A stretch of 64,000 bases of DNA from Erythrobacter sp. SG61-1L. Its GTDB lineage: Bacteria > Pseudomonadota > Alphaproteobacteria > Sphingomonadales > Sphingomonadaceae. The notes below the pieces were generated by a model, which was given only the letters and a program-made list of their open reading frames with translations, was not told where the DNA came from and did not search any database. The stretch lies in assembly GCF_001305965.1 (NCBI RefSeq), contig NZ_JXQC01000003.1, positions 434,001 to 498,000 on the forward strand, in the 5' to 3' direction. The first letter of the stretch is position 1; each line of letters begins with the position of its first letter. Both the position numbers and the translations under genes were made by a program. This document shows, piece after piece, positions 8,547 through 17,259 of the stretch.

Positions 8547-9422
8547 TCAGCCGTGCTGGTATCCCAGATCGTCGGCTTCGCTCAGTGGAGTGCCATCCAG
8601 CAGCAGCGGGGCATGTTCCGGCAGCAGCACAGTGCCGATTCGGTGCGCGGGGACAGGCAATGGAGTGGTTTCCGGAGCAGTGAACAGCAGTTCGTAATCG
8701 TCCCCCCAGCGCAGGGCATCCAGAAGGCGGCCTGAAGGGCAGCCTAGCGGCACTGACGCGCCTGCAAGCGACATTGAGACAGCACTTGCGCGGGCCATGC
8801 GGCAGGCATCCAGCAACAGCCCGTCCGAAACGTCCATCATTGCCGTGGCATAGGGCGCGAGTGCCTGCCCTTCTGCAAGACGGGCCATGGGGCGGCGAAA
8901 GGCTGCACTGTCTCCTTCCAACCCATCGCGCAGCGCCTCGAACCCCATCATCGCCGCGCCGACCGGCCCGGTGATGTAGATCGCATCGCCCGGTTGTGCG
9001 CCGGATCGGGAGGGAACGGGGGTGAAGGTGGCCTTGCCCACTGCGGTCAGCCCGTCGGCACGGGGTGGGCCGCCGGAAGTGGTGTCGCCGCCCAGCAGGG
9101 GGACGCCGTAATGGCTCAGCACATCTTCCAGCCCACGCAGGAAATCGCCGTCACCGGGGCCGAGCATGTGGCCCAGTAGCACGCCAATTGGCTCCGCGCC
9201 TTTCGCGGCAAGGTCGGACAGGTTGGTGGCGACGAGCTTCCATGCCACATCGTCCATGTCCGCGCCCGGCAGATAGTGGATGCCTTCCACCAGCATGTCA
9301 TGGGTCAGGATCAGGGTTTCGCTGCCCAGCGGCAGCACGGCGCAATCGTCGTTCAGTCCGCGCGCGGCGGGATGAGTGGCGAGAGCGCGCAGCCGCTCGA
9401 TAAAGGCCAGTTCGCGTGTCAT
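8547..9422 (-). CDS. thiL: Thiamine-monophosphate kinase
   Basis: A 291-residue ATP-dependent kinase that makes thiamine pyrophosphate from thiamine monophosphate, the last step of cofactor synthesis. PurM/ThiL-family features include GLNDDCAVLPLG near residue 22 (a GDDAAV variant), THDMLVEGIHYLPGAD, GVLLGHMLGPGDGDF, LLGGDTTSG and DVSDGLLLDACRM. The length is slightly short of the usual 320. In many bacteria thiL directly follows nusB; here the two stay on the same strand but a secreted nuclease gene on the other strand lies between them. Confidence 0.95.
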   Translation of the reverse strand: MTRELAFIERLRALATHPAARGLNDDCAVLPLGSETLILTHDMLVEGIHYLPGADMDDVAWKLVATNLSDLAAKGAEPIGVLLGHMLGPGDGDFLRGLEDVLSHYGVPLLGGDTTSGGPPRADGLTAVGKATFTPVPSRSGAQPGDAIYITGPVGAAMMGFEALRDGLEGDSAAFRRPMARLAEGQALAPYATAMMDVSDGLLLDACRMARASAVSMSLAGASVPLGCPSGRLLDALRWGDDYELLFTAPETTPLPVPAHRIGTVLLPEHAPLLLDGTPLSEADDLGYQHG

Positions 9423-9491
9423 GTGGTTGCCATCCGGGGGGCGCAGCCGTTAGGCAGGAAGCCTGCCCGCAATCGAGGAAATGCCCCAGCC

Positions 9492-10325
9492 ATGATGCGT
9501 CTCGCCAAAATCTTCCTGTCCGTTGCCGCGCCTGTCGCCGGGCTTGCGGCAGCTTCGCCCGCACTCGCGTGGGGGCCTATTGGACATCGGGTAAGCGCCG
9601 AGATTGCGGAGCGCAACATCAGCGGCAAGGCTCGCGCGGAAATCGCCGGAATTCTGGGCGCTGAAACTCTGGCCGATGCTTCCACCTGGCCGGATGACGA
9701 ACGGTCCAATCCCGATCCCTTCTGGCAGACCGAAGCATCGCCCTGGCATTACGTGACGCTGCCTGAAGGCAAGCATGCCACGGAACTGCTTCATCCGGAC
9801 GAAGGTGATGCAGCGACGGCGCTGGAACACTTCGCTGCCGTTCTGAAGGACAAGCAGGCCAGCCGCGAGGACAGGCAGCGCGCATTGCGCTTCATCGTCC
9901 ATATCGTGGCAGACCTGCATCAGCCGTTGCATGCCGGGAACGGCAGTGACCGGGGCGGCAACTGGTTCAACGTGCTGTGGTTCGACGAGCCGCAGAACCT
10001 GCACTGGGTCTGGGACGAGGGGCTGATCCTCAAGCGCCAGCTGAGCTACAGTGAATATGCAGACCGGCTGGAACGCCAGATGACGCCCGCCGAAGTCACT
10101 ATGTGGTGGAACAGCGATCCTGCCCTTTGGATCGACGAAAGCACGGCCCTGCGCGACCGGATCTATCCGCCCAAGGGCGGCGATCTGGGCGAGGGGACGC
10201 GGGAATCTCCCGTCACCCTCTCATGGCAATATCAGTGGCAATGGACGCCTGCGATGGAGCAGCGGCTGGAACAGTCAGGCATCCGCCTTGCAGCCTATCT
10301 GGATAATCTGCTGGGCGGCGAATGA
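9492..10325 (+). CDS. Secreted S1/P1-type nuclease
   Basis: A 277-residue zinc-dependent nuclease that cleaves single-stranded DNA or RNA and releases 5'-nucleotides outside the cytoplasm. A signal peptide (residues 1-26, ending SPALA) is followed directly by WGPIGHR. In S1/P1 enzymes the mature N-terminal Trp and this His coordinate zinc, so cleavage after Ala26 fits function. Further zinc-ligand motifs are WHYVTLP, FIVHIVADLHQPLHAG with HAGNGSDRGGN, and NLHWVWDEGL. There are two adjacent ATG codons (9492 and 9495) after GAGGAA. It converges on nusB with a 7-bp gap and separates nusB from thiL. Confidence 0.92.
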   Translation: MMRLAKIFLSVAAPVAGLAAASPALAWGPIGHRVSAEIAERNISGKARAEIAGILGAETLADASTWPDDERSNPDPFWQTEASPWHYVTLPEGKHATELLHPDEGDAATALEHFAAVLKDKQASREDRQRALRFIVHIVADLHQPLHAGNGSDRGGNWFNVLWFDEPQNLHWVWDEGLILKRQLSYSEYADRLERQMTPAEVTMWWNSDPALWIDESTALRDRIYPPKGGDLGEGTRESPVTLSWQYQWQWTPAMEQRLEQSGIRLAAYLDNLLGGE

Positions 10326-10332
10326 GCCGGGC

Positions 10333-10785
10333 TTAGCTGCGTACAGCCTTGGCCACGCCGTCCAGCACGCCATTCACGAACTTCGCCTCGCGCGCGTCGA
10401 AGAAGGCGTGGGCCACGTCCACATATTCGCTGATCGCGCTGCCGATCGGCACATCTTTCCGGGCCAGCAATTCATAGGTGCCTGCGCGAAGGATCTGCAG
10501 CATGGTCTTGTCCAGCCGCTCCAGCTTCCAGCCTTCGGCGAGGCGGGATTCGACCAGACCGTCAATCTCGTCCTGTCGGGCGATCACGCCGGAAACGATA
10601 TCGTCGAAGAAGGCGACTTCGGCATCGACCAGTTCGTCTTCGTCATCGTCCTGCGCGCGGCCCAGCCGGTGCTGGTGAAATTCATCGAGCAGACGGGGCA
10701 GGGCGACTTCTTCCATCTCGCGCTGATACAGCGCCTGGACGGCGGCCAGTCGCGCAGCGGAACGGGATTGGGAACGCGCGCTCAT
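10333..10785 (-). CDS. nusB: Transcription antitermination factor NusB
   Basis: A 150-residue all-helical RNA-binding protein that works with NusE (S10) in rRNA antitermination complexes. Family landmarks are RSAARLAAVQALYQREM at the N terminus and LARKDVPIGSAISEYVDVAHAF followed by FVNGVLDGVAK at the C terminus. The ATG overlaps the hisD stop (ATGA at 10782-10785), so it is translationally coupled as the last gene of hisG-hisD-nusB. An acidic DDDEDE insertion sits around residues 46-51. Confidence 0.95.
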   Translation of the reverse strand: MSARSQSRSAARLAAVQALYQREMEEVALPRLLDEFHQHRLGRAQDDDEDELVDAEVAFFDDIVSGVIARQDEIDGLVESRLAEGWKLERLDKTMLQILRAGTYELLARKDVPIGSAISEYVDVAHAFFDAREAKFVNGVLDGVAKAVRS

Positions 10786-12068
10786 TTCAGTCTCAATTCC
10801 ACAGATTTTGCGTGGGCCGGAAGGCCCTCCATTTGGGCCAGCCGTACGGCGGCAGGGCCGATCTTCGCCAGAGCTGCATCGTCCAGCGAAATGAAGCTGG
10901 TGCGCTTCATGAAATCCAGCACCGACAGGCCGGAAGAAAAGCGGGCGCGCCGCCCGGTGGGCAGCACGTGGTTCGGCCCGGCGACATAATCGCCCACCGC
11001 TTCCGGCGTCATCCGGCCGAGGAACACGCTGCCTGCGTGGCGAATGCCCGCAAACAGGCCTTCCGGATCGTCCACGGCCAGTTCGACATGCTCTGCGGCC
11101 AAGGCATTGGCAAGGCGCGGGGCCTCCGCCAGATCGGCCACTTCCACGATCAAGCCATGCGCGGCCCAGCTGGCCTGCGCGGTCTTCTTCGTGGAGAGCA
11201 TCGCGCTCTGCACGTCCACCCGGTCCGCCACCTGATCGGCGAAGGTCGGATCGTCCGTGATGAGGATCGATTGCGCGGCGGGATCGTGTTCGGCCTGGCT
11301 CAGCAAATCGGCAGCGATCCAGTCCGGATCGTTCTTGCCATCCGCGATCACGAGGATTTCGGACGGGCCAGCCACCATGTCGATGCCGACCACGCCGTAA
11401 AGCTGGCGCTTGGCTTCAGCGACCCAGGCATTGCCCGGCCCGGTGACGACGTCGACCGGCTTGATGCGCTTGGTGCCATAGGCCAGCGCGCCAATGGCCT
11501 GTGCGCCGCCCACCGGCCAGATTTCGTCCACCCCGGCAAGATGTGCGGCGGCCAGAACCAGTTCGTTGATCTCACCCTTGGGTGTGGGGGTGCAGACCAC
11601 CAGCCGCCCGACCCCGGCAACCTTGGCGGGGATGGCATTCATCAGCAGGGATGACGGGTAGGAGGCCCGCCCGCCCGGCACATAAAGCCCGGCTGCATCG
11701 ACAGGAAACCACTTGGCGCCCAGGCGCACGCCGGCGGCGTCCGTATAGTCGCGATCCTGCGGCAATTGCGCTTCGTGATAGGCGCGGATGCGCGATGCGG
11801 CGAGTTCCAGCGCTTCGCGCAGATCGCCGTCCAGCGCGTCGAACGCGGCCTTGCAGGTCTCGGGCGCAATCCGCCATTCGTCTTCGGGCAGGGCGAAATC
11901 GTCAAAGCGCCGGGTATATTCCGCCAGCGCCTCGTCGCCGCGCGCGCGCACTTCGTTGAGGATGGTGGCGACCGATTGCGCCACGTCACCGCCGCTTTCG
12001 CGCCGGTCGGCCACGATGCGGGCAAATTTCCGCTCAAAATCCGGGTCGGAAGTCTTGAGGCGGATCAT
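10782..12068 (-). CDS. hisD: Histidinol dehydrogenase
   Basis: A 428-residue zinc- and NAD-dependent enzyme catalysing the last two oxidations of histidine synthesis, L-histidinol to L-histidine. Landmarks are PGGRASYPSSLLMNAIPAKVAGV, GPGNAWVAEAKRQLYG, IDMVAGPSEILVIAD, LSQAEHDPAAQSIL, and the C-terminal GPNHVLPTGRRARFSSGLS. The catalytic Glu/His pair and the zinc site are in the expected places. The ATG at 12068 overlaps the hisG stop by one base (TGATG), and its own stop overlaps nusB, giving a tightly coupled hisG-hisD-nusB operon. Confidence 0.97.
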   Translation of the reverse strand: MIRLKTSDPDFERKFARIVADRRESGGDVAQSVATILNEVRARGDEALAEYTRRFDDFALPEDEWRIAPETCKAAFDALDGDLREALELAASRIRAYHEAQLPQDRDYTDAAGVRLGAKWFPVDAAGLYVPGGRASYPSSLLMNAIPAKVAGVGRLVVCTPTPKGEINELVLAAAHLAGVDEIWPVGGAQAIGALAYGTKRIKPVDVVTGPGNAWVAEAKRQLYGVVGIDMVAGPSEILVIADGKNDPDWIAADLLSQAEHDPAAQSILITDDPTFADQVADRVDVQSAMLSTKKTAQASWAAHGLIVEVADLAEAPRLANALAAEHVELAVDDPEGLFAGIRHAGSVFLGRMTPEAVGDYVAGPNHVLPTGRRARFSSGLSVLDFMKRTSFISLDDAALAKIGPAAVRLAQMEGLPAHAKSVELRLK

Positions 12069-12721
12069 CAGCGGCGGCCCTCTGCCACGGCGCGGAATGC
12101 TTCCACCAGTTCGCCAAGGCGGGCGTCGGTCTTCATCGCGGCGCGGTTGACGATCAGCCGGGCCGAGACGGGCAGGATAGAGGTGGTTTCCACCAGTCCA
12201 TTTTCCTTCAGCGTGCGGCCGGTGGACACAAGGTCCACGATGCGCTGCGACAGGCCAAGGCTGGGGGCGAGTTCCATCGCGCCGTTCAGCTTCACGCATT
12301 CAGCCTGAATGCCCTGCTGTTCGAAGAAGCGGCTGGTGAGGTTGGGATATTTGGTGGCCACGCGCAGGTGGCTGATCTTGCCCAGCGGCTCCAGCCCGGA
12401 ATCCACCGGTTCCGCCACCGAAAGGCGGCAATGGCCGATGTCGAGATCGACCGGCGCGTAGAGATCGGGATAGTCGAATTCCTCGACCACATCGGAACCG
12501 ACAATGCCCGCCTGGGCCGCGCCATGAGCGACGAAAGTGGCGACATCGAACGCGCGCACGCGGATGATCCGCATGTCAGTGGCTTCGCAGGCGAAGCTGA
12601 GGGCGCGGTTGTCCTTGTCGTTGAACGCGGCTTCGGGCACGACGCCGGCGCGTGCCATCACGGGCAGTGCTTCCTCCAGGATGCGGCCCTTGGGAACGGC
12701 AAAGGTAAGCGGTTTCGACAT
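12068..12721 (-). CDS. hisG: ATP phosphoribosyltransferase catalytic subunit, short form
   Basis: At 217 residues this is a short-form HisG, which starts histidine biosynthesis by joining ATP and PRPP. The short form lacks the C-terminal regulatory domain and is known to need HisZ; no hisZ is visible in this window. Motifs: [15 protein letters not shown] at the N terminus, [36 protein letters not shown], and [16 protein letters not shown], the PRPP-binding region. The ATG at 12721, with TAAGG upstream, gives [12 protein letters not shown]; an in-frame start 12 codons earlier adds a non-conserved segment. Confidence 0.95.
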   Translation of the reverse strand: MSKPLTFAVPKGRILEEALPVMARAGVVPEAAFNDKDNRALSFACEATDMRIIRVRAFDVATFVAHGAAQAGIVGSDVVEEFDYPDLYAPVDLDIGHCRLSVAEPVDSGLEPLGKISHLRVATKYPNLTSRFFEQQGIQAECVKLNGAMELAPSLGLSQRIVDLVSTGRTLKENGLVETTSILPVSARLIVNRAAMKTDARLGELVEAFRAVAEGRR

Positions 12722-12756
12722 GGCGCGGGCCTTAGGGACACAGCGCGGAAAGGGCA

Positions 12757-13848
12757 ATGGAAATGGCGGAAGCGGGTTCGGCGGAAAATGCGGTCATGGC
12801 AATCGCCAATCTCGAACAGGCGCTGCAATGGCAGGCCGATCACACCGCCCGCGCCAATGCCCCGTGCACCAGCCGCGTGATCGCGGCGGAGCGTGCCGTG
12901 ATCCACACCGACACCGAAGTTGCCCGGCGGATGAACAACTGGCCGGGCCTGACGCTGGAGGATGCGATGCCGCTGCGCATCGCGGGCGGGTTCCACAATC
13001 TCTACCTGACGGGCGACGCGCCTGAACTGGGGCCGGTCTATGTGGGCGAACTGACCGATCAGGCCGAGATCGACCGCATCGTCTGCGCGCTGGTGGAGAA
13101 GTTCGACGCCCGGCTCGCGCCGTGGCTGGACGGGCCGCCGCAGACTAATGAGGCCGGGCGGGCCAACAGCCTGATGGCGGGTCTGTTGTGGCTGGCCGGC
13201 AAGCTTGGCCCGAAATTCGAACTGAATGAGATCGGATCGAGCGCGGGCGTCAATACGATGATGGAACGCTATCATTTCGATCTGGGCGGCGTGACGGTGG
13301 GGCCGGAGGCCTCGCCCATGCAGCTTAAGCCCGAATGGCGCGGGCCGCCGCCGCCCGCCTCGCCAGTGGAGATCCTCTCCATCCGTGGGTCCGACATCGC
13401 GCCGGTGGACCTGTCCAATCCGGCCAAAGCCCTGCGCCTCAAATCCTATGTCTGGCCCGATGCGACCGAGCGCATGGCGCGGATCGATGCGGCGATTGCG
13501 CTGGCAGCGCAGCAGAAGCCCGATCTGGTGCGGATGGACGCAGGCGATTTCGTGGCGGACATGCTTGCCCGGCCGCAGCAGGAGGGCGTTACCCGCGTGC
13601 TCTATCACTCGGTGATGTGGCAATATCTGCCGCATGAAACCCGCGCCGCGATCACGGCGGCGATGGAGGAGGCTGGCGGTAACGCAACGGCCGCACGCCC
13701 GCTTGCATGGGTGCGGCTGGAAACCAACCGCAAGACCTTTGCTCATGAGTTGAACGTGAAATACTGGCCCGGCAGCGGCCAGGAATGGACGCTGCTGTCG
13801 CAGGCTCACCCGCATGGTGCGTGGGTGGAGTGGTTCGGGAAGGATTAG
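12757..13848 (+). CDS. DUF2332 family protein
   Basis: A 363-residue protein of the DUF2332 family, whose function is not established. Conserved features are [17 protein letters not shown] near the N terminus, [40 protein letters not shown] (a GSSAG motif reminiscent of nucleotide or SAM binding loops), and the C-terminal [12 protein letters not shown] and LAWVRLETN. Some authors infer a methyltransferase-like fold, but that is inference. GGAAAGG precedes the ATG at 12757. It is divergent from hisG and ends by overlapping the convergent LtrA gene by 4 bp. Confidence 0.82.
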   Translation: MEMAEAGSAENAVMAIANLEQALQWQADHTARANAPCTSRVIAAERAVIHTDTEVARRMNNWPGLTLEDAMPLRIAGGFHNLYLTGDAPELGPVYVGELTDQAEIDRIVCALVEKFDARLAPWLDGPPQTNEAGRANSLMAGLLWLAGKLGPKFELNEIGSSAGVNTMMERYHFDLGGVTVGPEASPMQLKPEWRGPPPPASPVEILSIRGSDIAPVDLSNPAKALRLKSYVWPDATERMARIDAAIALAAQQKPDLVRMDAGDFVADMLARPQQEGVTRVLYHSVMWQYLPHETRAAITAAMEEAGGNATAARPLAWVRLETNRKTFAHELNVKYWPGSGQEWTLLSQAHPHGAWVEWFGKD

Positions 13849-15146
13849 TCCGGCTTGCCGCCGAAGCGTTCTTCCCGTTTGGCCTCGGCCCGGACGGCAG
13901 CCCGCTGGAGATAGCGGCCGACAGGCCCAAGCCGGTGGCCAAACCGTTCCACCCAGCCGCCGTGGAAGCTGGTCCATTCCCAGATGACGACAAGGGCGAA
14001 GATCGCCACGGACAGCCATCCGAAGATCAGGGCGGGCGGCTCCAGCAGCATTCCCAGCAGGGCCAGCCCGGCAAGGGCAATCAGGCCGAAGCGGTGCGAC
14101 ATGGGGAAGTTGCGGAACGGATTGGCGAAGCGTTTGAACAGGCCCACGCCCAGAATGTAGATCGCCCCGCCGCCGCAAAGCGAAAGGACAAGTGCCGGTT
14201 CCGTATGGCCGTGCGGATGGGCCAGCAGCAACTCGTCGGCCACGGCCGTGCCGATGATGCCCAGCACGATGGGCATGTGCAGATAGGTATAGGCGCTGCG
14301 GGCGATCCGTCCGGGTTCGTGGTGATGCTCGATCAGTTCGGCGCCGCGCTTCGCCCCGACATCGAAATAGATCCACCACATCAGGACAGAGCCGGTGAAG
14401 GCGGCGAGGAAGGCCGAGCTGTTGAGGAATGTGAGGGCATTGCCGGCGTATGTCGCGCCGGTCACGATGATCCCTTCGCCCAGCGCGATGATGATGAACA
14501 GGGCGCAGCGTTCCGCCATGTGGCCGCCGGAAATGCGCCAGTCGCTGGGCATCACGCTGCCGCCGAAGGGCAGGCGGTATCCGGTGCTCGGCCCCGAATA
14601 TTCGATGGCCAGTGCAGCCAGCCAGCAGGCCAGGCGGACTTCCGTGTGCTGCGACAAGGCGCCTGCGATCCAGAGGCATCCACTCAGAACGAAGTAGAGG
14701 ACGATCCGCTGCATCGTCCGCGCGGCCTCGTGGTTGTTGCGGCGCATGACGATGGCGACGAAGGCGGATCGCCCGATCTGGATGGCCAGATAGGCGCAGG
14801 CGAAGATCAGGCCGTGTTCGGCAAAGGCCTTGGGAATGGAAACGGCCATCACCAGGCTGGCCAGCATGGTCAGCAACAGGGTGATGCGCACCTGAACCCG
14901 TTCGGGATCGAGCCAGTTCGCGGCCCATGTCGTGTAGACCCAAGCCCACCAGATCGCCGCGAAGATTACCAGCGCCTCGACCACAGCCGCCGCGCCGTGA
15001 TGGGCGAGCAGGAAGTGGGAAATCTGGGTGATGGCGAAGACATAGACGAGATCGAAGAACAGCTCGAGAAAGCTGACCCGGACCTCGCCATCGGCCGGAT
15101 TGCGCAGCAGCGAGCTAGGCAGTGGCGGCATTTTCGGTTCGGCCAA
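13845..15146 (-). CDS. Low-temperature-requirement A (LtrA) family membrane protein
   Basis: A protein of about 433 residues with roughly a dozen membrane helices, matching the bacterial LtrA family. Its biochemical role is unknown; the Listeria member is needed for growth in the cold. Family signatures are VSFLELFFDLVYVFAITQIS at the N terminus, WWAWVYTTWAANWLDPE, FIIIALGEGIIVTG and MWWIYFDVGAKRG. GGAGG lies six bases before a TTG at 15146; an ATG at 15131 (MPPLPSSLL) lacks a ribosome-binding site. Either start overlaps the 3' end of the epoxide hydrolase gene, indicating coupling. Confidence 0.85.
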   Translation of the reverse strand: MAEPKMPPLPSSLLRNPADGEVRVSFLELFFDLVYVFAITQISHFLLAHHGAAAVVEALVIFAAIWWAWVYTTWAANWLDPERVQVRITLLLTMLASLVMAVSIPKAFAEHGLIFACAYLAIQIGRSAFVAIVMRRNNHEAARTMQRIVLYFVLSGCLWIAGALSQHTEVRLACWLAALAIEYSGPSTGYRLPFGGSVMPSDWRISGGHMAERCALFIIIALGEGIIVTGATYAGNALTFLNSSAFLAAFTGSVLMWWIYFDVGAKRGAELIEHHHEPGRIARSAYTYLHMPIVLGIIGTAVADELLLAHPHGHTEPALVLSLCGGGAIYILGVGLFKRFANPFRNFPMSHRFGLIALAGLALLGMLLEPPALIFGWLSVAIFALVVIWEWTSFHGGWVERFGHRLGPVGRYLQRAAVRAEAKREERFGGKPD

Positions 15147-16035
15147 GGAAATCCTCCATTGCCGCGATCACTGCAGCCGGACGTTCCCATTGCACGAAAT
15201 GACCGCAGCCGGAAACGCGCTCGATAGTGAGGTTCTCGGCAAGGTCTTCAAGCCCATCCAGATTGCAGGGCGGCAGGGCCAGATCGTCCAGTGCCCAGAT
15301 CACCAGCGTGGGGATGGTGAGCTTCGGCATGGGCGGTGGCGTCCAGTCTGTGGGCAGGGCATAGGGCGCGTCTTCGGCGGGGACTTCGACGGCAGAGGCG
15401 CGATACCAGTTGAGCATGCCGAAACAGGCATCGCGATCCTGCCAGCTGGCCAGCATGAAATCCCGCTCTTCCGGTTCCAGCGCGGCGGAGGGCTGCCAGC
15501 GCAGCGCCTTGACCAGCAGGGCGGCAAGGCCGTGCTGGCGCACCAGATCGTCATTCGCCGGATCGCGAAAGGCACGCATATACTGGCTGGCGCGGCGCTG
15601 GACTGGGTCGGTGTAAAGCAGACGCTGGAACAGCGCCGCATGGGGCGCATTGGCGATCACGGCGCGCGTCACCCGGCCGCTGGCCTGACCGATCATCGCA
15701 ATGGGCCAACTGATCGCGCCGCCCCAATCATGGCCGACGATGGTGAAGCTTTCGACGCCGAGCGCGTCGGCCAGCTGGAAGATATCCGCGATCAGCCTGT
15801 CCGCACTATAGCTGGCCACGTCCTGCGGCTTGGACGATCCGCCATAGCCGCGCTGGTCGGGCGCAATGCAGCGATAGCGCGCGCTGAAATGGCGGATCTG
15901 GTGGCGCCAGCTGCGGTGGCTTTCGGGAAAGCCATGCAGGAAGATCAGGGCGGGGGCATCGCGCGGGCCGCTGTCCCACACGGCCAGTTCGATGCCGGTA
16001 GCAAGCGTGACGGCGGAAAGTTCATCCCCCGTCAC
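15115..16035 (-). CDS. Alpha/beta hydrolase, epoxide-hydrolase type
   Basis: A 306-residue alpha/beta hydrolase. The oxyanion-hole motif HGFPES, nucleophile elbow VGHDWGGAISW (Asp nucleophile), a late acid in ALDDLALP and the catalytic His in GCGHFVQWE match soluble epoxide hydrolases and haloalkane-dehalogenase relatives. Asp rather than Ser at the nucleophile and the HGFPES motif favour epoxide hydrolase. The substrate is not predictable. It begins 4 bp after the pirin stop and overlaps LtrA, so bolA-pirin-hydrolase-LtrA is one transcription unit. Confidence 0.88.
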   Translation of the reverse strand: MTGDELSAVTLATGIELAVWDSGPRDAPALIFLHGFPESHRSWRHQIRHFSARYRCIAPDQRGYGGSSKPQDVASYSADRLIADIFQLADALGVESFTIVGHDWGGAISWPIAMIGQASGRVTRAVIANAPHAALFQRLLYTDPVQRRASQYMRAFRDPANDDLVRQHGLAALLVKALRWQPSAALEPEERDFMLASWQDRDACFGMLNWYRASAVEVPAEDAPYALPTDWTPPPMPKLTIPTLVIWALDDLALPPCNLDGLEDLAENLTIERVSGCGHFVQWERPAAVIAAMEDFLGRTENAATA

Positions 16036-16039
16036 GGCC

Positions 16040-16933
16040 TTACTCGCTGCGGGTCAGCGGCTGTTCGGGCAGGGGGATGAACTCCACCTCGTCACCCGGA
16101 ACCTTGGGGAAGCGGCCTTCCTTCCAGTCGCGCTTGGCCTGCTCGATCCGGTCCCTGCGGGAACTGACGAAATTCCACCAGACATGGCGCCTGGTGCTGA
16201 AGGCTTCGCCGCCCAGCAGCATCACCCGGCCGCCGGTGCGGGAATCCAGCACCATTTCCGCGCCGGGGCGCAGCACTGCCAGTTCATAGAGCTTGAGCGG
16301 CTTGCCATCCAAAGTCGCCTCGCCGCCCACCAGCATCACCGCGCGTTCGTCCGCATCGGCTTCGATGGGGATCGCGCCGCTGGGGCCCAGCAGGATTTCG
16401 GCATAGATGGTTTCGGCATAGGTCGTGGTGGGTGCCTTTTCGCCCCACAGCTCGCCCATGATCACGCGGGCGGTAACGCATTGATCCTCGATCAGTGGTA
16501 ACTCGCTGACAGATTCGAAGGCAGGCGCGATCTCTTCCTTGCCATCGGGCAGGGCGAGCCAGGTCTGCATGCCATAGAGGCGCGGCCCGGCTTCGCGTTC
16601 GGCACCCGGGCTGCGTTCGGAATGGACGATGCCGCTGCCCGCAGTCATCAGGTTTACCTGACCGGGGCGGATGATCGAATGGCTGCCCAGGCTGTCGCGA
16701 TGTTCGATCGCACCGGCATATTCGCCGCCGAACAGCCAGGTGACAGTCGCCAGATTGATATGGGGATGCGGGCGCACGTCCATTGCCCGGCCGATATCGA
16801 GCTGGGCCGGGCCGAACTGGTCCACGAAGATGAAGGGGCCGACCATCCGGCGTTCCTTCGCGGGCAGCACGCGGCGAACCTCGAAATCGCCCAGATCGTG
16901 GGAGATCGGCGTAATGGTGTCGATCACATTCAT
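16040..16933 (-). CDS. Pirin family protein
   Basis: A 297-residue bicupin. The N-terminal cupin metal site is intact: His56 and His58 (RPHPHINLATVTW), His104 and Glu106 (GIVHSER), the residues that bind Fe in pirins. Some bacterial pirins have quercetin 2,3-dioxygenase activity and others act as transcriptional cofactors, so the role here is open. The C-terminal pirin domain includes GGRVMLLGGEAFSTRRHVWWNFVSS. Its ATG overlaps the bolA stop (ATGA) and the hydrolase follows after 4 bp. Confidence 0.92.
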   Translation of the reverse strand: MNVIDTITPISHDLGDFEVRRVLPAKERRMVGPFIFVDQFGPAQLDIGRAMDVRPHPHINLATVTWLFGGEYAGAIEHRDSLGSHSIIRPGQVNLMTAGSGIVHSERSPGAEREAGPRLYGMQTWLALPDGKEEIAPAFESVSELPLIEDQCVTARVIMGELWGEKAPTTTYAETIYAEILLGPSGAIPIEADADERAVMLVGGEATLDGKPLKLYELAVLRPGAEMVLDSRTGGRVMLLGGEAFSTRRHVWWNFVSSRRDRIEQAKRDWKEGRFPKVPGDEVEFIPLPEQPLTRSE

Positions 16934-17208
16934 GGGGTGTCCTCGGGTGCAGTGGCCTTGATGGCAAGGGCATGGACGCGTTCGCCCGGAATGTCACCCA
17001 ACGCCCGGTTAACCATGCGCTGGCGTTCTACGCGGGATTTGCCGGCGAAGGCGGCACTTTCGATCACCACGGTGAAGTGCGATTCGCCGCTGCCATCGTC
17101 ACCCGCGTGGCCGTGATGGCGGGCCGAATCATTGATGACTTCCAGCTTCAGCGGGCTGAATGCCGCCTGCAGCAAGTCTTCCATTTCGCGCTGTAGGGGG
17201 CCGGCCAT
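16930..17208 (-). CDS. bolA: BolA family protein
   Basis: A 92-residue BolA-fold protein. BolA proteins pair with monothiol glutaredoxins to bind [2Fe-2S] clusters and help cluster trafficking or iron sensing; some bind DNA. Visible features are a helix then SARHHGHAGD with the conserved His, GESHFTVVIESAAFAGKSRVERQRMV, which is the core motif, and VHALAIKATAPE. It is the first gene of bolA-pirin-hydrolase-LtrA and overlaps pirin by 4 bp. No glutaredoxin gene adjoins it here. Confidence 0.92.
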   Translation of the reverse strand: MAGPLQREMEDLLQAAFSPLKLEVINDSARHHGHAGDDGSGESHFTVVIESAAFAGKSRVERQRMVNRALGDIPGERVHALAIKATAPEDTP

Positions 17209-17259
17209 GAATTCTCCTGTGCTGGATTTCGTCTGTGAAAGGGGGTTCCCTTATAGGCG

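Noticed and set aside
12658-14949. Very long minus-strand open frame covering hisG, DUF2332 and LtrA regions
   Set aside because: It overlaps three well-supported genes in other frames and has no family features.
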